Source: Branchiostoma lanceolatum (Eukaryota; Chordata; Leptocardii; Amphioxiformes; Branchiostomatidae). From it: a stretch of 64,000 nucleotides of DNA. Location: assembly GCF_035083965.1 (NCBI RefSeq), contig NC_089732.1:15879424-15943423 (forward strand), written 5' to 3'. The notes beneath the pieces were generated by a model. The model was not told where the DNA came from. It did not search any database and saw nothing but the letters and a program-made list of their open reading frames with translations. Position 1 is the stretch's first letter, and each line of letters starts with the position of its first letter. Shown here piece after piece: positions 1 to 10,409 of this stretch. Both the position numbers and the translations under genes were made by a program.

Positions 1-3000
1 AGTGCAAGAGAGCACAAGAGAGCGCCAACCGTATAGAAAGGTTTAAAGTTATATGTTTTTCATCATATTAAGGAAAGACCTTAAAGAACACAACAAATAA
101 AACTGCATTTGCTCAGATTGGCAAAGACGACAGAAACACCATTGTCTATGTTGGCTTACCGCTGAAAGACATCGATTTTCAAGTTGTCCTATAGACGACG
201 GGATGGGAATAGAAGAAGACAGTAGAACATAGCGTGTCCCTGGATACAGTGGTCCTGGGTCCTCGCTGCACGTGTGAGATTTACTGAAAATGCAAGAAAA
301 ATATACACACGGGGACAGGGTCCCCGGGTTATTACTGGCCATCCAGGGCCAGAATCCAGGGCCTGACCCGAAGAAGGTAAAACAGCACGTTACTGGAATA
401 TCCAATCTCGACAGATGAGTCCTGTCGAAGAGGAGCGAATATATGGTAGGTACGACCGGAAAATCCCAGTGGAACATGACGTCATGTAGATAAAACGTTA
501 ACCATAACTTCAATTTCTTCTTACACAGTGAAAAATATAACAGATGCGGTAACTGGTACATTAGCAACTGAGCCAGAGAAACATGCGCCAGTCATTATCG
601 ACACTATTTTTCACCCGATCATGCATCCACTACTTTTAATTTGGACCACATGTGCAGTTGGCGAACTTTTTACTGATTAAACTTATCAGCACAGCCAACT
701 AGAATGGAAAAACAACTACTACATGATATATGAGTCATACGCTGTTGTCGGGAAAATCTCAGATATCTTGAGACTGACGCGGCAGAATTGCTTGAAATTT
801 GGAGGGCACTTAGACAAGAAACCATTCATTTTAAAAATGTATAACATGTGTGGCAAATCTACATAATATTTCTATAATCTATAGAGAAATATAATGTTAG
901 ATTTAACAAAGAATGGCTCGCGCATCACCTTTGCCGAAGGCTGGGAATGTTGAATTTTTTAGAGGACATAGCGACAGTCACATAGTGTAGGAATAAGTTT
1001 CCAGAAAATAAGAATATGGTCAAAATAATATGAAAATGTAAAAATTCGCTCATTTCGACCATATTTTGGGGGGTTGCTAATAACATTATCAACAAATAGT
1101 TAAATATGCAATATAAAAATGCATTTTCTGAGTAATTATTTATATAAACCAACTCCTTACGCATTTTTTGCACCCAATATAAGCTTTGTAGCTCTTGGCT
1201 AAAGGTGGGCGGGGCCCAAAGCTTTAAAGCTTTGATACATATATTCCTTAAGTTTTCCGTCTCTTGCCAATCCATCAAAGTCAATCAACTTGACAGCTGA
1301 ATATCTGTCAAAAGATAACTTGTATTTAGCACCCTCTCTCGAAGTCATTATGTGCAATTATCTTTAATTATGCATAGAGTGCAGACAGAAACATCCTGAT
1401 GGGCGAGCAGAATAGGCCTGATTTTGCAAAATAAATACTCAGTGTTTTTTGTTGAAAAATGATAGTGTTGGCTAAAGATTCTTGGGTAAAGCAACCTCCT
1501 TGGGTAAAGTGAAGAATGTGAAGGATTTCCCGGACAAGATAAAGTAATAGCCTGTCTCATGGTATATTGACATAATTAATTACATAGTAAATTGACTATT
1601 ATATATAACACATTACGGTAAATGACATTGTTTGGGAACACTTTGTTTTCTTATAATTTATCTGTTTGGGTCCACACGCTATAACAGTTGTGAGGCAGTG
1701 CTCCTAGACAGACGTTATACTTATCCACAAGTCCCGTTTTATATAAAAGAGAGCGAATGATACTCTACATGTCTCTACCCCGCGAGACAAAGGGTGGATG
1801 TGTATTGAGTGTCTGGCATAAACGTACACCTACAGTTACAATCAGTAGTATCATCTTTTGTTATGTTATGCAGTTTGGAGATGCCATCATGGTAGCTTTG
1901 GGGATTTGAAAAAAAAATGAATTTGTTTAATTTTTCAAACAATAACATACAAGCAAATAAGCACTATGACTTTTCTGTGCACACTAACATGGTCACAACA
2001 AGAACCCATAAGAGAGAATTTCTGGGCAGCTTTGTCTTGATTTGTCCTTCAAATTAAGCAAACGAAGAATAGAAATTGTCTGGAAATTACAAAACAAAAC
2101 ATGGCTTGCCAGTTAGTTTGGTTTTGATACCGGCTTTATACATTGTTCGGGTTGTTGCGCTCTATAGGGACAAGAGTTAACACAGTAGGCCAAGAAGACA
2201 CTTTGTGATTTGAACCTATCTTCATGTATTAATTTGACAAAAGTCTGATTTGAATTTAGGGTTGCAGCTGTGATACTGCCACAATACAAATGTTTAACAA
2301 ATGTTCAAGGTCAACCGTTGCCATCAATAGTAGACTCAGCTCCTTTTCAACAAAGGAACCCCAACAAATTTCAAATCATATGTTGCTGGTAGTGAATAAT
2401 AATACGGAGACCGAGGCATCACAAATCAGCCTGTATACATTTTTTAATTTAACAGAATGTGTATAGTTCGGCACTTTTTATAGTATTACCTAGACACATT
2501 ACCTGGAAAACAGTCTAGAAAAAATTACCATCATTGTAAAATGCAACAACATTTGTTTGTTTTTGAATTGAGTGGTTTGGGTCACGTGTCAACATTTGCA
2601 CTTTTGTGGCTTAACAAGGCTGGCTCAACTGTTGGACAGATGACAGACAATACATGTGTATTGTCTTATGCATGCTGCCCGACAAATTCATCAAACACCA
2701 ATTGTTACACTGCTTGAGCTTTATAAATGTATAAGGAAGAATACTCCTGTTCTTCACATATTTTACAACATCATGTTTCTATCTATAAACTATATGACGT
2801 GAAATAATCTTGGTATGATAGCAACAACCAGACTTTCAGCATTATTTTACATCAGACACGAGCCATAATACCAAGAACAAATTTGTTTACCTGAATAAAA
2901 GATATCCTAAATGTTCACACGTATTGTCTGGTGGTTAGCAAGAGGCCATTGTCTACAAGACATGTTGACAAAACCAGAGCTGAAACGAGGGAGGTTGCTG

Positions 3001-3550
3001 AAACTTAGCACTTGGCTGTTTTCAAACTTGATCAAAGGTAAAATTAAAAGCTTATCAGATTTCAGGTAACTGCAGAAAAGTTCTTCTACTCTCCCCTCTT
3101 TCTCTAGCAGGACCCTGCCTGTGATCGAAACTTGCTGAGAATTGTAGCTTCATATAGGATTTTGGATGTCTGAGTATTCTCCAAGCAGAGGTTTCGGTCA
3201 AGTGGGTTAGGAGAGTCCGCGGGTTTCAACGTTTCTCTTCCTTCTTCAGGACTGTCAATCCATGAAGGAAGAAAAATGCTAAAAATCCCCCACTTGACCA
3301 AAACTTCGGATTGAAGATTAATGTCTGAGGCGGGGAAAGTACAGTGGACAGCATGGCAGGGTATCCAGTTAGCGCTCAATGTAATGTTAATAGCAGGCGG
3401 GGGAGTGGGAGGTGAAGTCTGAGCAATTATCGCCTCACCCCAGCACACGTTCACACCATTGCCATAGCACCTTCCTAATTTAAATGTCATTATAATATGA
3501 TAATTAGGGCTTTGGCGGGGATAGCTGGAACTGGCCTTAAAGGGCTTGAG
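1..3550. other. No gene recognised
   Basis: This AT-rich stretch has only short or compositionally poor open frames. A GC-rich patch near 300-375 with repeated GGGTCC/GGACC-like words resembles the GC-rich blocks at 5.76-6.08 and 7.31-7.57 kb and may be a repeat remnant. I see no convincing exon, promoter or structured repeat in the rest. Confidence 0.5.
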
Positions 3551-3588
3551 CAATCAACCTAATATTTGATGAGAAAACTTGTCCCAGT

Positions 3589-3827
3589 ACCTGTTGTTTA
3601 CGAGCGGGCCGCTGGTGACTCCTGTCCAGTCTAATGACAGTACTGGCGGGAGCTCCCCGGTACCTCTGCGGTGCTGGAAGAGATGCCCGCCGATGCCCAG
3701 CGGACTGAGTCTTGACCAGGACAGTCCGGCCCTGCGCACGCCGAAACTGCGACCGGTAGACTTCTCGCCTTGAGATCTCCCACCGTGCTTGTGAAGTTTT
3801 CCGGGCGGCAGCAGGGGCTTTTATATG
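3589..3827 (-). promoter_or_regulatory. Candidate minus-strand promoter and 5' exon
   Basis: On the minus strand a TATA box (TATATAAAAG class, 3819-3826) lies about 30 bases upstream of a GC-rich, CpG-containing segment. That segment runs down to a donor-like AACAACAG|GTACTG near 3589. No ATG falls in it, so it would be a 5' UTR exon. No downstream coding exon could be identified in the remaining 3.5 kb, so the gene, if real, continues beyond the window or is not recognisable. Both strands are open here, which is typical of GC-rich DNA and does not itself support coding. Confidence 0.25.
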
Positions 3828-4434
3828 AAATCAGTCATACGTCAATCAACATTATCATATAGTGGTTCGAGGGAGGATCTGATTGTATTGCACGGCTGAT
3901 TGGTGAATACATTATGTCAACTGTAATATTTAGATGAGAAAATTTTGGCGATTCAGCAAAACCCTGGTCACCCACGTCTGACATATGCCTGACCTGGCCC
4001 GGTGAAAGGTTAAGCTTGGCCAGTGACCTATTTTCGCCTTCACAAGTGAGCTGTGTCGGGGCAAAACAGGTATTCGTTCAGTCTCTCTTAAAGTTTATCT
4101 AGTGACCATCGGCTGTGAGTTTATTAACTTAAAGTAAATTCCTTACGGAAAGGGTCTACTCTACTCTACATGCCAATTTTTACTTGTAATCTAAATTGTA
4201 GAGCATAAAACAATTCGAGGCTTCGAGAAACATCCCGTTATTAGCTTAGGGGTCTTGCGCTGACCATCTGTTGCAGGGTGTTCCCAGCGCGCTAACATAA
4301 TAAACATTAATTAGTGCCTTGTGTATTTGTGCTTTAGCGGCAAAAACAGAAGGGTTCGCTAGCTCTGAAGTGGGACGAGGATACAAAAACACTTGGAATA
4401 TCAACCATTCTTGCACAAAGAAAACAAAATCGAA

Positions 4435-4789
4435 GCACGTCAAACGACACGTGCACGGTCACTGCGGAAACGTCTCAGTCGCCAAGACGGGTGTTTTAAT
4501 CACCGTAACACCAGACAGTCAAGTCCTTAAAATCTTATCGGGTTTAGTATGGGCGATCTTAATTCTTAGGTAAAGAAAATGAAAACAAAACGTTGCTTTC
4601 TAATCCATATCTCAGTTGATTTTAATGTAAATCATAAGCACATTTTGAACATTCCTCAAAGTTATGTCTCGTCAATTTGTGTTATATCTTAGAGTATTTT
4701 TATGACTGTCTGGTGCTACGGTGATTAAAACACTCGTCATGGCGATTGAGACGCTTCCGTAGTGACCATGCACGTGTCATTTGCCGTGC
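4435..4789. repeat. Long inverted repeat (foldback element)
   Basis: The arms 4435-4520 and 4704-4789 are inverted copies of about 86 bases at roughly 85% identity, with a loop of about 180 bases. Shared blocks include GACACGTGCA, GGTCACT, CGTCTCA and GTGTTTTAATCACCGTA in reverse orientation. No clear target duplication is visible. It is probably a non-autonomous DNA transposon or foldback element of unknown superfamily. Confidence 0.75.
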
Positions 4790-5087
4790 GTTCCCCAAGT
4801 CGTGAGGAAAAGGCTGAATCTGCAGTTTGACGTATCATCTATTTGTTTCTTAAAGTTCATATCTCACTTAACCTACTGTAGGTGGTTGAGCACACTTATT
4901 CTGTTTACATAACTGAAAGCCACCAAGAAAACGATAAACAAAGGTTCGTGCAAGCAATTCAGATCTGTTAGGTATGTTTTGCTTTCAGACGTCCAGCCTA
5001 CAGTTGAACCTGGCGATACAACTAAGGAAAAAAAGCTCCTCTCTCCTGACTATATCATAAAAAAAATCAGTCCTTCCCGTGCGTTTA

Positions 5088-5299
5088 ACATTCCCACCCG
5101 AACAAACATGCAACTCTTCCCTAACGTAGCACGTTATACACTTCTTCCGTTAGCACAGCAAATAACCCAGTCCTCTTTTGCTTCCAAACTCGCCAAGGTA
5201 ACTTGACATTCCCACCCGACCATATATTCAACTAATCCCTAACATAGCACGGTGTACACATCTTCTTTTTACACAACAAAAACCAAGTCCTCTTTTGCC
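5088..5299. repeat. Two-copy tandem repeat of 118 bp
   Basis: Two diverged copies start at 5088 and 5206. Each begins ACATTCCCACCCGA and ends near CCAAGTCCTCTTTTGC / CCCAGTCCTCTTTTGC. Smaller matching words at 4853/5549 (CTCACTTAACCTACTGTA) and at 4799/5519 (CGTGAGGAAAAGGCTG) show that the wider 4.8-5.6 kb segment was also duplicated in part. No coding content was recognised. Confidence 0.6.
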
Positions 5300-5758
5300 C
5301 ATAGAAAAATGATAAACAAAGGTTCATACAAGGGACTAAACTTAAACAAATACACCAGCCTACCGTCTGTCGGATCAGATAATGTTACTACAAGTTAATG
5401 CAGCATGTCTGTACTAACAGCATTTGACCTCATTAAGTCAAATATTCCCGATTGATACATCCACCTGTTTCTCAGGAGACATATCTGTCTTAAATATTTG
5501 TCTTAAATCCCGTCCCCAAATCGTGAGGAAAAGGCTGTTTGTTTCTTTAAGTTCACATCTCACTTAACCTACTGTACGGTGGTTGAGCAGCTGTTTGTGC
5601 ATAGTCAAACTTACATAACACAAGCACCTTGGCGATCTAAGGAATTTGGTATCCTTAAAATGGTTCCCGACGGCCTGTGTGCGTTCGTTTACAGACCATA
5701 CCGCAATATGTTGAAGATAAGCCCGTAATGATTTTTGTTAACTACGCTAATGCTTAGG

Positions 5759-6075
5759 TCACCATTGAACCGGTGCCCGTCGGGGATGTAGCCCCGGTCG
5801 GGCTCTGACGTCTGGGGGGCACCGACTGTCGTGGTCACAATTAAAAGTTTCCTTCACGCTGCCCTGCAGGGGTCCCGGGGTGCTCCGGCAGGTACTCGGT
5901 GGCATTTTTGTAAAATCTTCATTGTCGGTCTCCGGCAGGTACCCGTCAGTTGCTCTGTGGGGTCCGACAGGGTACCGCGTGCTTATCACATCCAGGTGGG
6001 GCAGTTGTAGGGTCCCTGCAGAATGCCCCGCGAACGACGGTCGGCCATCAGGCAGGCTCCTGGCGGGCACTCGTC
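5759..6075. repeat. GC-rich repeat block A
   Basis: A sharply bounded GC-rich island inside AT-rich DNA, dominated by GGGGT/ACCCC, CCGGCAGGTAC and GGTCC words. Both strands are open but not protein-like. A similar block lies at 7310-7565, on the other side of the 6.27-7.31 kb LINE remnant. Confidence 0.4.
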
Positions 6076-6264
6076 ATATCTCGGGGGTAATTTATATAAA
6101 ACTGCACTGGAGCTCAAAAAGAAACACGATACACGAAGTTCACGCTTTAGTTCTGCTCACCTGACCTGTAACGTCACACACTTGACCCGGTCTTACGAAG
6201 TACACACATTGAGTCTGTGCACTTGATCCGTATCATAACATAACAATACCTTATTCTATAATCT

Positions 6265-7312
6265 TTGGCGATAACACCAACATATTCCTTTTCCATAAAA
6301 ACATTGACTCTCTGATACAACTGGCTAACCAAGATATGTGTAAAGTACATGGTTTGAAGCGAACAAGTTACCAACAAATTCAAGAACTACAAATTCCCTT
6401 ATTTTCTGTAGTAAAAATAAAAGTTATGATTTCAATAAGTCCAAAATGTTCCTAATATGCAAGAGAAACAAACCAACATTTTGGGGGTAATAGTAGATGA
6501 AAATTTAAACTCGAAAGCCCAGTCTAGATCTCTGCTATAAGTAAAAGAAATGCTAAAACAATTGGTGTCTTTGTGAAAAACAAATATATCATCCCTGAAA
6601 AGATTCTCACAACTATATGCAACAGCCTTATATACACATACCTGACCTACTGTAACATTGTTTGGGGATGCGCCTGCAGTACAACTCTGCATCCGCATAT
6701 AACTCTCCAAAAGAAATGCACAAGGATAGCAACTGCTTCTGACTTTCGCTCACACATGGCTCCTCTATTTCAAAAATACCAGACATCCACGATATCAATA
6801 AATTACGTTTAATTTCCATTCTAACAATTTTCCCAATATATTCTATATCTTCACACTTGTTCACAGCTATTATACCAGGCAAAGAAATCCATATTCCTCT
6901 CTTACGTACATCATTAACAGATTTCTCGTCAAGTGCAAATATATTACAATATGGAACTGTCTTCAGACAAATATACAAACATTCACCCTTTTTCTTAGTT
7001 TTAAAGGTGCCCTTAAAACCTATCATAGCCGCCCTGTACTAGAGTCAGATGTCCAGTTATTATCTAACTTTGATTTATACAATTATTTGATCGTCGTTGT
7101 CTATCGTTATCATATTCTATGTATTACTTTACTATATTATTTATAAGTTATAATCAAGTTTGATAAGTATAGAAGAGGAGGGCCAAATATAAGCTATAAA
7201 CGTTTTTTTCCTCCTCCTAAACCTGTTATTATATATTGTTTATCGTGTTATGTATCATAAATTTTCTTGTTGTACAAATGAATAAAAAACAAACAAACAA
7301 ACAAACAAACAG
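6265..7312 (+). mobile_element. Decayed LINE 3' half (CR1/Jockey-type RT)
   Basis: Frame-broken reverse transcriptase sequence. Near 6266 the catalytic box reads FGDNTNIFL, a damaged FADDT-type box. It is followed at 6480-6560 by the conserved LGVI-DENLN region and at 6573-6810 by KYIIPEKILTTICNSLIY and TYLTYCNIVWG, typical of the thumb/connection region of CR1- and Jockey-like elements. C-terminal matching sequence continues in other frames to about 7100. The 3' end is an AATAAA followed by repeated CAAA units (about 7280-7312). It lacks the 5' half and has multiple stops and frameshifts, so it is dead. Confidence 0.75.
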
Positions 7313-7565
7313 ACCTGTCCCGGTGGACTGCCGGCAATCGGAGGGGTACCTCGCGGTGTTCTCACGTTGAGGTCACGGCGTCGTTTTGTCCGCGGGGCCC
7401 GGGTAGAATTTAAGTCAGAACTAAATTTTTCTCGGGTCCCCGCCGGGCCCAAAAATAGCCCGGTAGCCGTAGGGTGCCCGAAGGGGCCACGTAGGGGTCA
7501 CGCCTGGAAGTGCCAAAAACGGCCCGGGAACTACCCGGCAGGGCCCCTTTTTCCAATTGTGACCT
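7310..7565. repeat. GC-rich repeat block B
   Basis: A second GC-rich island directly after the LINE tail, with GGGGCC, CCCGGG and GGGGTACC words. It is similar in composition to 5759-6075. It may be the continuation of one GC-rich repeat interrupted by the LINE, but end-to-end homology was not proven by eye. Confidence 0.35.
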
Positions 7566-7693
7566 AAGCATTATATATAAGCAGTGCTCTATGTCTTAGC
7601 TCTCTTGGTATTCTAAAATGAAAATCCCTAAATTTCCTTCAACTACCACTTTTTTTTTTTACCAACACCTCTAACGGGATTTATGCTGTTTTC

Positions 7694-9068
7694 ACCTTCG
7701 CTGATCAGAAGGTTATGCAGAGGGTAGCGTTTGTGTGTGTGTTTGTTTGTAACGTTCAGCATAACTCAAGAAGGCTTGGATGGATTGCCTTGATATTTGG
7801 TAGGTGGGTAGGTCTTGATGAGACTCGGAAATGATTAGAATTTGGGCCCCCTAGCGGCTTGTTACGGTACTGCAGCGGAACTTCCTGTTCTGATATCTAG
7901 TGTTCTGGACATGCTATAGTCCTGATTTTTGAGTGATAGATAGCTCTTTGGACAGTGAGTAAGTGGTCTAGGTTTGGGCCCCCCTAGCGGCTTTTTTGGA
8001 AGTGCCGAAGCAGGTTTTGCTTCAGTCTTTGAAATGTAATAACTCAAGAAGGGCCTGATGGATGGTCATGATTTTTGGTAAGTAGATAGCTTGAGTGATG
8101 ATGTACATGATTATATACTTATTTTGCAAATTAGTATCTAATTTGCATAATTAATGAGGAAAGTTTATACATTCGCCAAATTGTGACATGTAACTGTGGA
8201 GGAGAGAAATATTAGTAGATATCAACTACGCAAATGAAGACCTCATTTGCATAATTAATGAGAAAATACTATAACTCAAGATGGGCTTGATGGATGGTTT
8301 TGATTTTTTGGTAAGTAGATAGCTTGAGTGATTATGTACATGATTGGATACGTATTATGAAAATAAGTATTTAATTTACATAATTAATGAGGAAAGTTTC
8401 TACATCCACCAAATTCCATGATAGGACTCTCAAACATGTGACATATGTAACTAAGGAGGAGAGAAATATTAATAGATATCAACTGTGCAAATGAAGACCT
8501 CATTTGCAAAATTAATGAGAAAATACTATAACTCAAGATGGGCTTAATGGATGGTCTTGACTTTTGGTATGTAGATAGCTTACGTGATGTTTTGTATGAC
8601 TAGATATAATTATGCAAATCTGATTTTCTAATTTGCATAACTAATGAGAAAATTTAAAAGGCCCGCTGTGTTCCATGATATAGCTACTCAAATATGTGAC
8701 ACTTGTAACTGAGGAAGAGAGGAGTGTTGATAGATAGAAACAATTGTAGGCGTCATTTGCATAATTAATGAAAAACTACTATAATTATATACAGGTAAAT
8801 GATGGCAATTTCATACTTGTGGCATTTGAAAGTTATGTGAATGTGAACACCATTGAATGAAATTATGCTAATAAGGACCTCATTTGCATAATTGATGATA
8901 AATGTTAGCATAAGCTTCTTTGATAAACTCATATATTAGACAACTTCTGTTATTTGGCCAAAGATGATCAACTGGTATGATTGATGATTGATGAGAAACA
9001 CTCCTAAATACGTCAGTCATAAAGGTTAAAATCATTTGGCGAAGGTATGAGGTCGTGGAACTCTAGTT
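7694..9068 (+). mobile_element. Helentron-like non-autonomous element A
   Basis: The left end starts ACCTTCGC and folds as a short hairpin (ACCTTC...GAAGGT). It is followed by GT-rich microsatellite sequence and then by blocks shared with the elements at 17.2, 24.2, 27.4, 36.8 and 53.8 kb (ATAACTCAAGA, ATGGATGGTCATGAT, TTTGGGCCCCCTAGCGGC, ATTTGCATAATTAATGA). The right end is GGCGAAGGT, then about 20 bases ending GGAACTCTAGTT. The inverted match between the left terminus and a site internal to the right terminus is the asymmetric inverted repeat described for Helentron/HINE elements. It has no coding capacity. Confidence 0.6.
8037..8790 (+). repeat. Internal tandem repeats of element A
   Basis: Three diverged units of about 235-256 bases start near 8038, 8272 and 8528. 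Each opens with ATAACTCAAGATGGGCTTGA-like sequence and ends with an ATTTGCATAATTAATGAG block. They lie wholly inside the Helentron-like element, which explains its greater length. Confidence 0.7.
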
Positions 9069-10371
9069 ATTGATATTATGCTACACTGTAAATCGATCAA
9101 CATGTGAAATGTGATGATGCACCGTATCTTTCGTTATTGGAATTGACAAGTAACAAATGACTTCAATTATAGCTCCAAGTCCTCTGAGTACTGTCGGTCA
9201 GCAACACATTTGAAATACCCACCTGTTGTGTTACTTCTGGCCTTTGTTATGTCAAATTAAATTATATATCAGCTACTTCATGCATTACCAATCACTTGAG
9301 ACTTCCGCTGTTGCCACTATATCACTGACATAAGCTCATTATTATCAATGACACGCGTGATTCTAAATGTTTGTTTACATACTTTGTACTCAATGGCCTA
9401 CACAATGCATCAATCACGTGAGACCACTATGTTACTCATAAGCATTATTATCATTGATCACTACATATAAAGTTCAGGTTAAAATCATCTCACACCATTA
9501 TTGATGTATAGGGCGGTGCTCATCTCAGTTTCCTAGCCCTGGGCCACACTGTGGTGCGATCACTGTAGCAGGGGGCTAGTCCACTGGCAGTGAAGTGTGT
9601 TTAACTTCCATACTGTTTCAGAAGTATGTGCCCATTGACTTATCTAAATCATACCATGAGTACTCAAAATATCAGACATGAAATAGATCATATATAAAGT
9701 ACGTCTATACCTTCATAACCTATACAACATAGTACATGGCAATATTTACCAATCCAACAAGTAACACAAAAATCCAATGCACATATACTTACCGATCAAA
9801 ACAATAAACAACAAACTTTTAACACCAATCATGTCTCCTCATTATTACCTCCGTCATCTCTGTACAACACATGAAGAAATGGTAGGCAGCATGTACAAGC
9901 AATCTTTTCCGGTCAAAATCCAAACCAATCGGGTCGTATAGTGTACAGGATGGGAGAACATGACCGCCATTCTCTGTCCACCGTGCGAGTGCTCATGCGC
10001 ATAACGCTTCCAGCATGATATTGTTCCTGACAAGCAGATGTGTAATTCTTTCATAAAGTTATGACGTAATGGGTGGTTATTTCAGAACAAAGACTGCTGG
10101 GCAGCTCACAGTACAGACACTCCCTTAATGACCTGCCTTTTCTTCCTTACTTCACGTTTTTTTAAACACCAACCTTGTTGCGATTTTTTTCAATCTAATT
10201 AATGTTTTTTTTTTTCAGTGTGGAGCGCAAGCCGCGGCGATCACTATACCATAATATGCTGCCGGGCAGCGGCATACGTCGGCAGCCAATACACGCGCGA
10301 TGTTTAGTATTACCGAAGACCTCAATGCGAGAAGCTTCAGCGCTTCATAATCTATAGACACCAATTGTTAC
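9069..10371. other. Gene-free stretch with one dispersed repeat
   Basis: No gene was recognised. Positions 9275-9470 contain two diverged versions of a segment with CACTATGTTAC and CATTATTATCA words. 9478-9606 is a dispersed repeat listed separately. A GC-rich pocket at 10220-10300 follows a poly-T/CAG acceptor-like site but cannot be tied to any gene. Confidence 0.4.
9478..9606 (+). repeat. Dispersed repeat, plus-strand copy
   Basis: The segment contains TATAGGGCGGTGC, GGGCCACACTGTGGTG and CAGGGGGCTAGTCCACTGGC. It matches in reverse orientation the segment at 53432-53545. The two copies are about 44 kb apart. Coding potential is absent, and it is probably a fragment of a common repeat family. 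Confidence 0.75.
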
Positions 10372-10409
10372 ACATGCCAGAACGTAGAATTGCATTTTCT
10401 ATGTACATA
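10372..10409. repeat. Target-site duplication, left copy (38 bp)
   Basis: This is identical to 12639-12676 over all 38 bases. The pair immediately brackets the minus-strand LINE, as expected for duplication of the insertion site. Perfect identity points to a young insertion. Confidence 0.9.

Noticed and set aside
49..567. 172-codon minus-strand open frame
   Set aside because: No domain, no splice context, and it spans a GC-rich repeat-like patch.
3104..3553. 149-codon minus-strand open frame
   Set aside because: No ATG at the start and no recognisable domain. It would lie in intron sequence if the 3.8 kb promoter is real.
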